This document shows positions 48,680 to 56,677 of a DNA stretch of 64,000 nt, one piece after another. The notes under the pieces were generated by a model. The model had not been told where the DNA came from, made no database searches, and saw only the letters and a program-made list of their open reading frames with translations. The first letter of the stretch is position 1. Each line of letters starts with the position of its first letter. Made by a program: the position numbers and the translations under genes. The stretch is from an uncultured Acetatifactor sp. (GTDB taxonomy: Bacteria > Bacillota > Clostridia > Lachnospirales > Lachnospiraceae), in the NCBI GenBank assembly GCA_910585665.1, contig CAJUFI010000006.1, positions 33,502 through 97,501 on the forward strand, written 5' to 3'.

Positions 48680-50893
48680 ATGATGACATACGAGGAATTT
48701 CAGGAAACGTTCCATATCCGCCTGAACAGGCAGCAGGCACAGGCAGTCCGCGCGGTGGACGGGGCGACCCTTCTGCTGGCGGTCCCGGGCAGCGGCAAGA
48801 CCACAGTCCTGGTGGCCAGGCTGGGGTATCTGATCCATGGCGCGGGGATCGCGCCGGAGAACATCCTGACGCTGACCTATACGGTGGTCGCCACCAGGGA
48901 CATGGCGGCCCGCTTCGCGTCCTTTTTCGGGGAAGAGCTGAGCGCCCGGATGGAGTTCCGCACGATCAACGGCATCTGCGCCAAGGTCATCCAATACTAC
49001 GGGCAGCTGATCGGGAAGCGCTCCTTTGCGCTGGTGACGGAGGAGAAGGCCATCTTAAGCCTGCTTTCGGCCATCTATCAGCGGGTCGAGGGCGGCTATG
49101 CCACAGAGGGGGATCTGAAGGGCATCCGGCTCCTGATCACTTATATCAAGAACATGATGCTGGACGAAGCGGGCATCAGGGAGCTGGAGAAAGCATCGGA
49201 ATATCGTATCTTGGATATCTACAGGGCGTATTGTGCTGAACTGCGCGCCCAGGGATGGATGGACTATGACGACCAGATGATATACGCATATACGATTCTG
49301 CGTAAAAGCCCCGAGACATTTCAGTATTTCCGAAGGCGCTATACGCACATCTGCGTGGACGAAGCCCAGGATACCTCCAGAATCCAGCACGCAATCATCC
49401 GGCTCCTTGGGGGCGGAAGCCCGGAAGTCTCCCCGGGGTCAAACCCGCAGTCCCCGGGCAGACAGGAGAACCTGTTCCTGGTGGGGGATGAGGATCAGAG
49501 CATCTACGGCTTCCGGGCGGCATACCCCCAGGCGCTGCTGGCTTTCGAGAAGGAGCATCCCGGGGCGAAGGTGCTCCTGATGGAGGAGAATTTCCGTTCC
49601 AATGCCAAAATCGTGGAGGCGGCGGACGCCTTTATCCGGAAGAACCTTCTGCGCCATGAGAAGCACATGAGGGCTGCCAGGGAGCCGGGGGACGACATCC
49701 GGGAGATCGGGCTGAAGAGCCGCAGCGCCCAGTACCGCTATCTGGCCAAAGTGGCAAAGGACTGCCGGGTGCAGACCGCTGTCCTCTACCGGGACAATGA
49801 AAGCGCCCTTCCCCTGGTGGACCTGCTGGAGAGGGAGGGCATCCCCTACCGGATCCGCAATGCTGAGCTGACCTTTTTCACCCATCGGGTGGTGCAGGAC
49901 GTCCGGGACATTATTCGATTCGCGGAGAGCCCCGGGGACACGGAGCTGTTCCTGCGGATTTACTATAAAATATCCACCTATCTCAGCAAGCAGAGCGCCT
50001 TGCACATCTGTGATATCTCCAGGGAGAGAGGGACAGAGGTGCTGGATGCCGCCCTGCGCTGGGGAAATCTGCCGGAGAAGACTCAGTACAGCTGTAAGAC
50101 TGTCCGGACGCAGCTGCGGGGGCTTCTCACCCTGCAGGCGGAGGCTGCCCTGGAACGGATTCTCCAGGATCTGGGGTACCGGGAGTACCTGAGACGGGCG
50201 GGCATGAGCGAGAGCAAATTTTTCATCCTGAAGGCCATCGCCCGGAATGAGCCCTCCCCGGGAAAACTGGTGGAGCGGCTGGACGCGCTGCGGGGAATCA
50301 TCGAGGAGAAGCCCTTTGACGCGGACTGTCAGTTCCTGCTTTCCACCATCCACGCCAGCAAAGGCCTGGAATACCACAGGGTCTATCTGATGGACGTGGC
50401 GGACGGCATCTTCCCGGAGAGCGTGCCGGAAGCCTGGCCTGCGGCGCAGGGTGCCGGAGCCGGGGACAGGGGAGACGGATTGCCGGCGGGACGATTGGGA
50501 GCGTGGGACGGCAGAGCCGTGGGCTCCAGGGGAAAGCCGGAGAGCGGGAACCGGGCGGGCAGACTGGCAGAGGAGAGAGGCGCGGACGAAAAGGCATTGG
50601 AGGCCTACGAGGAGGAGCGCCGCCTGTTCTACGTGGGAATCACGCGGGCGAAGGATGAGCTGCACATATTCGGCATCAACCAGAAGTCCACATTCCGACA
50701 GGAACTGTTCGCCCAGGCGAAATACCAAAAGTTCCATGCTGCCATCGGGGAAGGGCTGATTGTGCGGCACCGGAAGTTCGGGGAAGGGGTGGTGGTGGAA
50801 GCGGGAGAGAAGCAGGTGGTCATCTTGTTTGGGAATCGTCAGCGGAAGATGGATCTGCGGACACTGTATGAAAACGATCTGCTGGTTCTGTGA
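48680..50893 (+). CDS. UvrD/Rep-type superfamily 1 DNA helicase
   Basis: A 737-residue helicase. Motifs: LNRQQAQAV (Q/motif 0), AVPGSGKTTVLVARL (I), TLTYTVVATRDM (Ia), CVDEAQDTS (II), LVGDEDQSIYGFRAA (III), MEENFRSNA (IV), STIHASKGLEY (V) and RRLFYVGITRAKDEL (VI). Between V and VI is a low-complexity G/R/A-rich insertion of about 55 residues. The C-terminal 50 residues form a small SH3-like tail (HRKFGEGVVVEAG). Shorter than classical PcrA. ATG 48680 is the likely start. Its 3' end overlaps the convergent ATL gene by 74 bases. Confidence 0.9.
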   Translation: MMTYEEFQETFHIRLNRQQAQAVRAVDGATLLLAVPGSGKTTVLVARLGYLIHGAGIAPENILTLTYTVVATRDMAARFASFFGEELSARMEFRTINGICAKVIQYYGQLIGKRSFALVTEEKAILSLLSAIYQRVEGGYATEGDLKGIRLLITYIKNMMLDEAGIRELEKASEYRILDIYRAYCAELRAQGWMDYDDQMIYAYTILRKSPETFQYFRRRYTHICVDEAQDTSRIQHAIIRLLGGGSPEVSPGSNPQSPGRQENLFLVGDEDQSIYGFRAAYPQALLAFEKEHPGAKVLLMEENFRSNAKIVEAADAFIRKNLLRHEKHMRAAREPGDDIREIGLKSRSAQYRYLAKVAKDCRVQTAVLYRDNESALPLVDLLEREGIPYRIRNAELTFFTHRVVQDVRDIIRFAESPGDTELFLRIYYKISTYLSKQSALHICDISRERGTEVLDAALRWGNLPEKTQYSCKTVRTQLRGLLTLQAEAALERILQDLGYREYLRRAGMSESKFFILKAIARNEPSPGKLVERLDALRGIIEEKPFDADCQFLLSTIHASKGLEYHRVYLMDVADGIFPESVPEAWPAAQGAGAGDRGDGLPAGRLGAWDGRAVGSRGKPESGNRAGRLAEERGADEKALEAYEEERRLFYVGITRAKDELHIFGINQKSTFRQELFAQAKYQKFHAAIGEGLIVRHRKFGEGVVVEAGEKQVVILFGNRQRKMDLRTLYENDLLVL

Positions 50894-51242
50894 GGAAGGC
50901 TTCCCGCAGCGCCAGCGCCTCCTGAAAGGTGTTCCTCCAGCCGAAGCGCTTCAGGTCTACCAGCCAGCCGCTGTCGGTCCGTTTTACTTCCACGCCCTCC
51001 GCCTCCAGAAGGAGCTTCTGCATATCGGGGGTGTGGAAATAGGCCGCCCCAGCCAGCAGGCCTTTGGCGTTGACGATGCGGTGGGCGGGGATATCCTCCC
51101 CGGCCAGGCCGCATTTCAGGCCGTATCCCACCTGGCGGGCGTTTTTAGGTTTTTCGCATAATAGGGCAATCTGCCCGTATGTGGCCACCCGGCCTGGGGG
51201 GATACTTTTGCAGACCAGAGCCATTTTCTGATAAAAATCCAT
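50820..51242 (-). CDS. alkyltransferase-like (ATL) protein, MGMT family without active cysteine
   Basis: A 140-residue protein. The MGMT DNA-binding domain is clear: IPPGRVATYGQIALL, then RQVGYGL and the active-site region IPAHRIVNAKG. Here the catalytic P-C-H-R cysteine is alanine. Such proteins bind alkylated guanine and recruit nucleotide-excision repair without transferring the alkyl group. A C-terminal tail of about 30 residues extends the fold and overlaps the helicase gene on the opposite strand. AAAGGA precedes ATG 51242. It follows the Suv3-like gene on the same strand by about 110 bases. Confidence 0.9.
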   Translation of the reverse strand: MDFYQKMALVCKSIPPGRVATYGQIALLCEKPKNARQVGYGLKCGLAGEDIPAHRIVNAKGLLAGAAYFHTPDMQKLLLEAEGVEVKRTDSGWLVDLKRFGWRNTFQEALALREAFLTEPADRFHTVSADPSSADDSQTR

Positions 51243-51355
51243 GGAAAATCCTTTTTTCATTTTCTCAGTGTACTGTTCGGTCCTGCTGCGGAAAAGCGGG
51301 ATTGTGTCATCGCTGCCTTCCCAGGAGGAGTGCCCGTATGCGGCGCTGGGAATCG

Positions 51356-53422
51356 TTATATATGCCGTCTCTTATGGCGGCTCCTGTGATGCCTGGCGGC
51401 TTCCGGTGCGCTGCCGGGCCTGCGTTCCATCCGTTTGCCCCGGGTTTTCCCGGGGGGAGACATGGAAGCGGGCTTGCCCTCCCGGCGGATCTGGGCGTAG
51501 CAATTGTCGCAGACGCCGAAGGAGGTCTCCAGGGCCAGGGGCGTCCCGCAGTATTGGCACTTGCGGATATACATCTTCTTGTCCTTGGTCAGATAGCGCA
51601 TGATGGTATCTTCCGTCTTGGCCCGCTCCCGCTCCAGCCGCAGGGTGTCCACTTCCTTGCCCAGCCGCACCGAGAACTGGTAATACAGATCCAGCAGCTT
51701 GTAGAAAGTCTCATAGCGCATCAGGCCGCTGTCGGAGCACATGATCAGGGCCGGGAAATGCAGGGACACATCCGCCGTGTACGTCTTGCAGTAATACAGC
51801 CACAGGGACACCACGTCCCGGTTCCTGGTATCGATGGAGCAGGTCAGCATGCGGTACAGGATATGCTTGTCCTCGAATCCGTCGATTTCCTTCCTGTCCC
51901 GGTAGGCCCTCTCGTACAAAAACAGCACGTCCTCGACGCTGATCTTCTCGAAGGGCGGGTCTATCTCCACGGATTTCCAGATGGTCATCACCGCGTCCAG
52001 CGGATCGTCCATATCCAGAAGAATCTGGGGAAAGCCAAGGCTCACATGGTCCACTTTCGGCTCGTCTTCGTAAAAGCGTTCTTTGATATACGAAAGGCCG
52101 TCCTGCCCTACCGCGTTCACATAGCCGGTGTCATAGAGCCCGAAACGCCCGGCCCTTCCGGCAATCTGGCGGATTTCGGAGGTGGTCAGAGGGCGGTTGT
52201 GCTTTCCGTCGAACTTGCTGGTCTGCACGAACACGATCCGCCGCACCGGCAGGTTCAGACCCATGCCGATGGCGTCCGTGGACACCACGATGCGTGTCTT
52301 CCCCTCGGCGAAAAGCTGAATCTGCCTGCGCCGGATCTCCGGGGGAAGGCTTCCGTAGATCACGCTGACCTTGACGCCGCTGCGCTCCAGCCGCCCGGCG
52401 ATGTCCAGCACCATCCTTTTGGTGAACACAATCAGGGCATCCCCTTCCTGCACGTCATCGGGGAAGGAAAAGGCCTCATCCTCGCAGAGCAGTCTTGTCT
52501 TGCGCTCATATCGGTTCACCTCGAAGGTATCCCCGCACAGGGAGATCAGGTGGGTGATGACCTCCTCTGCCGAAGCGCTCATGCAGACATGGATTTCCTC
52601 CGCCTGCACGCCCAGGACGGCCCGGGTCCAGGAGTGCCCTCTGTCGGAATCGGCAATCATCTGGGCTTCATCGATGACGGCAACGTCATATTTCTGGTCC
52701 AGGTCCAGCATCTCCACCGTGGAGGAGACGATGCGGCTGTTCTCCTCATAGATGCGCTCTTCCCCGGTGAGCATGCTGCAGGGAATCTGGGCTTCCTTCA
52801 TCTTCTCGTAGACTTCCAGGGCCAGCAGGCGCAAGGGTCCCAGGTAGACCCCTTTTTGGGCCAGTTTCAGCCGCTCCAGGGCCTGGTAGGTCTTGCCGCA
52901 GTTGGTGGGGCCGATGTGGAGCACGAATCTGCGGCGCATCTCCAGGGCCTCGGGGAACTCCGTCTCCGGCCTGGTGGGAACCATGCCGATGATCTGGTTG
53001 CGCAGCTCCACGTTCATATAGCGGGAAAGGATGGAACGCAGGCTTTTCTGGCAGATGTCGAAGCTCTGCTCTGTCCGCAGGAATTCCAGGAACTTCGCCG
53101 TCACAAGCTCCTGCTCGTCCTGCCGCAGGATTGTGGTGTCCAGGCGCACCAGCTCGTCCATCATCAGGTCGCGGATCTTCATGATGGCGATCTGGTTGTT
53201 CTCCTTGAACGCGAAATAGGCCAGGTTCCGAATCTGCCTGTGGTACTCCTCCAGATGGGCCTGGCTTATCTTGCCGTCCTTCGCCTGCTTCATCTCGGCC
53301 AGCAGCCGGTCGATGCGCTCCACGTAAGTCTTCTTTCCCTCATTGTTCTTCTTTTTTACATTTTTGGCGCAGTCCCTGTATTGGGAAAAATAGAACTGCG
53401 ATAGCTTTTCCTTCTGTATCAT
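51356..53422 (-). CDS. Suv3-like DExH RNA helicase with C-terminal zinc ribbon
   Basis: A 688-residue superfamily 2 helicase. The distinctive Walker A is GPTNCGKT (171-178), as in mitochondrial Suv3. Motif II is DEAQM (251-255), and motif VI is QIAGRAGRFG with STDAIGMGLNLP before it. An N-terminal helical domain (1-160) and a C-terminal helical part follow the Suv3 plan. Near 615-640 is a CxxC...CxxC zinc ribbon (CQYCGTP then VCDNCY), and the protein ends in an R/K/H-rich tail. Suv3 unwinds RNA for degradation in organelles; bacterial examples are sporadic and largely uncharacterised. Confidence 0.88.
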   Translation of the reverse strand: MIQKEKLSQFYFSQYRDCAKNVKKKNNEGKKTYVERIDRLLAEMKQAKDGKISQAHLEEYHRQIRNLAYFAFKENNQIAIMKIRDLMMDELVRLDTTILRQDEQELVTAKFLEFLRTEQSFDICQKSLRSILSRYMNVELRNQIIGMVPTRPETEFPEALEMRRRFVLHIGPTNCGKTYQALERLKLAQKGVYLGPLRLLALEVYEKMKEAQIPCSMLTGEERIYEENSRIVSSTVEMLDLDQKYDVAVIDEAQMIADSDRGHSWTRAVLGVQAEEIHVCMSASAEEVITHLISLCGDTFEVNRYERKTRLLCEDEAFSFPDDVQEGDALIVFTKRMVLDIAGRLERSGVKVSVIYGSLPPEIRRRQIQLFAEGKTRIVVSTDAIGMGLNLPVRRIVFVQTSKFDGKHNRPLTTSEIRQIAGRAGRFGLYDTGYVNAVGQDGLSYIKERFYEDEPKVDHVSLGFPQILLDMDDPLDAVMTIWKSVEIDPPFEKISVEDVLFLYERAYRDRKEIDGFEDKHILYRMLTCSIDTRNRDVVSLWLYYCKTYTADVSLHFPALIMCSDSGLMRYETFYKLLDLYYQFSVRLGKEVDTLRLERERAKTEDTIMRYLTKDKKMYIRKCQYCGTPLALETSFGVCDNCYAQIRREGKPASMSPPGKTRGKRMERRPGSAPEAARHHRSRHKRRHI

Positions 53423-53551
53423 CTGTGATTCCTGTATCGGCCGTCGGGCCGCCTTTTCAAATGAAGTATGTGGACATATCCGAACCAGTATAGCATAAAA
53501 TCGTTGATTGCAAAAGACCTAAAGTTGTTCTGGATAAAAACGGATAGTTGC

Positions 53552-54772
53552 TCATGGTTCTTGGGTATAACCATCCAGGAATGCCCCCATTTTTCTCATG
53601 GCAGACTTCAGTTTGTCCACATCAGGCAGCATGACAATCCGGAAATGGTTCGGCTCCGGCCAGTCGAAGCCGCTTCCCGGTACCAGCAGGATGTCTGTCG
53701 CGTGCAGTAAATCCCTGGCGAACTTCCTGTCGTCCGTGATATGGAATTTTCCGGCATCCAGTCTCGGGAAGAGATAGAAGGCGGCGTCATTCTTTACATA
53801 AGTCAGGCCCTCAATCTTGTCCAGCTCGGTCAAAGCGGCAGCCCTTTGCTCATAAATGCGGCCTCCCGGCCTGACCATTGACGCGGGGGTCTCCCTATCC
53901 GCAAGCGCTGCCGGAATGACCAGCTGCGCCAGAGTATTGGAGCAAAGCCGCATGGAGGTCAGCTGCACGATTCCCTGTCTGTATTCCTCCGTCAGAGACT
54001 TCGGCCCGCTGATGACCATCCAGCCGCACCGGTACCCGCAGAGACAATGGGACTTGGAGAGACCGTTCATGGTCACCACCGGCAGATCCGGCGCCAGCGC
54101 TGCAATAGAAACGTGCTGCAGCCCGTCCATGACCAGCCGGTCATAAATTTCATCGGAGAAGACCAACAGATGATGCTCCCTTGCAATCTCCGCAATCTGT
54201 GCCAGGATTTCCTCCGGATACAGGACGCCGGTAGGATTGTTGGGATTGATCAGCACAATGGCCCTTGTCCTGTCCGTTATCCTGGAGCGGATGTCCGCGA
54301 TATCAGGATACCAGTGTGCTTTTTCGTCACATACGTAGAAGACCGCTTTCCCGCTGGCCAGATACACGGAATTGCCCCAGAGGGAATAGCTGGGGGTGGG
54401 AACCAGCACTTCGTCCCCCGGATTCAGCAGTGGCATCAGCGCAAAAGAGACCACCTCGCTGACTCCGTTTCCGATAAAGACATCCTCCGGCGTGATATCC
54501 CGGATTCCCTTTTCCTTTTCATAGTTACAGATGGCTTCCCTGGCCTGGGGCATCCCCATGAAATCGCAGTATCCCACACCCTTTTCCTCCTGTCCCACAA
54601 GGGCGTCTTCGATGCTTTTAGGCAGGCCGAACCCAAAAGCCGCCGGATTGCCGGTGTTCAGCTTCAATATTTCAATTCCTTTGCGCTGCATTTCCATGGC
54701 TTCCACGAATAAAGGCCCTCTGATATCGGAATGCACTTTCTGCATCCTGTCCGCACATTTAATCCTATCCAT
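53552..54772 (-). CDS. PLP-dependent aminotransferase class I/II (AlaT-like)
   Basis: A 406-residue fold-type I aminotransferase. It has the substrate-loop LNTGNPAAFGF near 40, YDFMG-like aromatic positions near 75, the cofactor aspartate and tyrosine in VFSDEIYDRLVMDG, the Schiff-base lysine in NGLSKSHCLCGYRCGW (near 248), and the carboxylate-binding arginine in NHFRIVMLP. It resembles alanine/valine-pyruvate transaminases (AlaT/AlaA). I chose ATG 54772, with GGAGGAAGAG upstream. Single gene. Confidence 0.9.
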   Translation of the reverse strand: MDRIKCADRMQKVHSDIRGPLFVEAMEMQRKGIEILKLNTGNPAAFGFGLPKSIEDALVGQEEKGVGYCDFMGMPQAREAICNYEKEKGIRDITPEDVFIGNGVSEVVSFALMPLLNPGDEVLVPTPSYSLWGNSVYLASGKAVFYVCDEKAHWYPDIADIRSRITDRTRAIVLINPNNPTGVLYPEEILAQIAEIAREHHLLVFSDEIYDRLVMDGLQHVSIAALAPDLPVVTMNGLSKSHCLCGYRCGWMVISGPKSLTEEYRQGIVQLTSMRLCSNTLAQLVIPAALADRETPASMVRPGGRIYEQRAAALTELDKIEGLTYVKNDAAFYLFPRLDAGKFHITDDRKFARDLLHATDILLVPGSGFDWPEPNHFRIVMLPDVDKLKSAMRKMGAFLDGYTQEP

Positions 54773-55004
54773 CTCTTCCTCCCGCATTTTCCTGAACGGT
54801 GATGCTTTCATTATCTACCTTATTATACATGAACTTTACAATAAGTCAAATAGATATATCAATTCCAAAGGGCTGACTTATGGCAATATGAAACAGGAGA
54901 GCAGCGTCGCTTCCGGGTCTGAAAAGTTCAGGTTGCCATTGCGCGGATAGTCGTATATACTGAAATTAAGTGAAAAGCCAGATTTAGGAAAAAGGAGACA
55001 GAAC

Positions 55005-55640
55005 ATGAAAGGTATGGTTTTCTTCTGCTTATTGACGGCCTTAAATACATTCATCATCATTACAGCGATAGATATCATACTGATGGGATTGCCCAGCCTG
55101 CGCCTTTCCGGGAAGTGCCGGGTGCCGGAGTTCCTGATTTCGAGCCGGAATCTTTCAAAGGGGAACAGAATCGACTTTCAAAGCGGGATGGAATGTTCCG
55201 CGTATTCCTGTGCCTTTCTTCTACGGCATTTTGGCAGGGAGACTACAGGAGAGGAGCTATATCGGGAAATCACCGGCAGACGAAAGGACGGCACCGTATA
55301 CCCTGGCGGCGTTCGGAGACTGCTTTCCGGGCATGGACTTACGTGCACCTATTGCACTGGCAGCCTTGAGGCTTTGAAAAACGAAGTCAGCAAGGGAGCT
55401 CCCGTCATTGTTTTGATAAGGACTTATCCGAATCGAAAATGGCTGCACTATGTCCCGGTGGTGGGATTTGACCGGGAGTGCATCTTCATAGCGGAGTCCC
55501 TGGCGGAGCTGGCCAACTGCCAAGGAACGGGCTATAACAGAAAAATCCCGGTGAAGGGTTTTCGAAAGCTGTGGAATACGTCCATGCTGAAAATGCCGCT
55601 TTACAGGAATACCTTTTTCGTCGTAAGCACGCCGGAATAA
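55005..55640 (+). CDS. membrane-anchored C39-like peptidase family protein
   Basis: A 211-residue protein. One N-terminal helix (about 4-28) anchors it, with the remainder outside. The papain-like C39 fold is suggested by the catalytic region GMECSAYSCAFLLRHFG (Cys near 64 or 68) and the histidine region WLHYVPVVGFD (His near 145). A third residue, asparagine or aspartate, is plausible in the VVGFDREC segment. C39-like proteins include bacteriocin-processing and stand-alone thiol peptidases; no bacteriocin or ABC exporter is nearby. GGAGACAG precedes the ATG. Confidence 0.75.
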   Translation: MKGMVFFCLLTALNTFIIITAIDIILMGLPSLRLSGKCRVPEFLISSRNLSKGNRIDFQSGMECSAYSCAFLLRHFGRETTGEELYREITGRRKDGTVYPGGVRRLLSGHGLTCTYCTGSLEALKNEVSKGAPVIVLIRTYPNRKWLHYVPVVGFDRECIFIAESLAELANCQGTGYNRKIPVKGFRKLWNTSMLKMPLYRNTFFVVSTPE

Positions 55641-55701
55641 TAAAACTTCCGCCCTAAAATCACTTGACTTTCACGTCCATGCGGATTCCGCGCTTCGATG
55701 A

Positions 55702-55742
55702 GTCTACAAATAACTGATACGAGCTCATGGCGGCTTTTGTTT
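55702..55742 (+). mobile_element. partial 100-bp MITE, copy 10
   Basis: About 41 bases match the left half of the family (closest to copy 4: GTCTACAAATAACTGATACG). Both the outer GGAATT and the entire right arm are missing. It touches the stop codon of the adjacent RNA methyltransferase gene. Confidence 0.65.
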
Positions 55743-56556
55743 ATGCGCGCCGGCGTCCAAGCTGCCAGAAAGCCACAGCGCTGGCCGCGGCCACATTGAG
55801 GGAATCCACCCCGTGGGCCATGGGGATGCGCACCGTATAGTCGCTGTCCGCAATGGTGTCCGCCGCCAGGCCGTCTCCTTCGGAACCAAGGATGACAGCC
55901 AGCTTGTCCGCTGCCATAAGCCGGGGGTCATCGATGCTTACGGACTGGTCGCTCAGCGCCATGGCGGCAGTCTGAAAGCCCAGTGTCCTTAAAACGGGCA
56001 CAGACGCTTCCTGGCCGAGGAACGTCCAGGGAATCTGGAAGACGGTTCCCATGCTGACCCGGATGGCGCGGCGGTACAGGGGATTGGTGCAGGAGGGCGT
56101 AAGCAGCACGGCATCCATGCCCAGGGCGGCAGCGGAGCGGAAGACGGCACCTACATTGGTAGGATTCATGACCCGCTCCAGCACGGCGATGCGGCGGGCA
56201 TGGGCGCAGAGCTCTTCGGCTGCAGGGAGGGCACGGCGGCGCATGGCGCACAGGATGCCCCGGGTCAGATGGAATCCGGTGAGCTGCGTCAGCACATCCA
56301 GGTTGGCCGTGTAGACAGGGATATCCTGACAGCGGGCGATAATCTGGCTGGCCTGTCCGGCGATATCTTTTTCCTCCACCAGCATGGAAACGGGAACATA
56401 GCCCTGATCCAGGGCGCGCTCAATGACCTTCGGGCTTTCCGCGATAAAAATCCCATTGTCAGATTCCTGGTAATGATAAAGCTGTATCTCCGAAAGACGT
56501 GCATAGACATCCAGTTCCGGCGCGGAAAAATCTGTGATGGGAATGATATTAGGCAT
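55741..56556 (-). CDS. TrmH/SpoU-family RNA 2'-O-methyltransferase
   Basis: A 271-residue SPOUT methyltransferase with an N-terminal substrate-binding domain and the three SpoU motifs: NPTNVGAVFRSAAALG (1), LAVILGSEGDGLA (2) and IPMAHGVDSLNVAAASAVA (3), which form the trefoil-knot SAM site. It methylates a ribose in tRNA or rRNA; the site is not predictable. Stop codon overlaps a MITE remnant, so the last residues may have been altered by the insertion. GGAG precedes the start. Confidence 0.92.
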   Translation of the reverse strand: MPNIIPITDFSAPELDVYARLSEIQLYHYQESDNGIFIAESPKVIERALDQGYVPVSMLVEEKDIAGQASQIIARCQDIPVYTANLDVLTQLTGFHLTRGILCAMRRRALPAAEELCAHARRIAVLERVMNPTNVGAVFRSAAALGMDAVLLTPSCTNPLYRRAIRVSMGTVFQIPWTFLGQEASVPVLRTLGFQTAAMALSDQSVSIDDPRLMAADKLAVILGSEGDGLAADTIADSDYTVRIPMAHGVDSLNVAAASAVAFWQLGRRRA

Positions 56557-56677
56557 GGCGGGCTCCTTTGGACTTATGTTTCTTCCTCATTGGCTCTGCC
56601 TGCGGAGGGCACGGCAGGCAGAGGTTTTTGTAAGTATATAGTAGCAAGGATTCCTTGTCAAGGAAAAGTTGGTTTCA

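Noticed and set aside
51179..53404. 741-codon open frame on the plus strand opposite the Suv3-like helicase
   Set aside because: It is the antisense of a gene with clear helicase motifs. Its translation is rich in H, Q, V and L, as expected from GC-biased third positions, and it has no domain.
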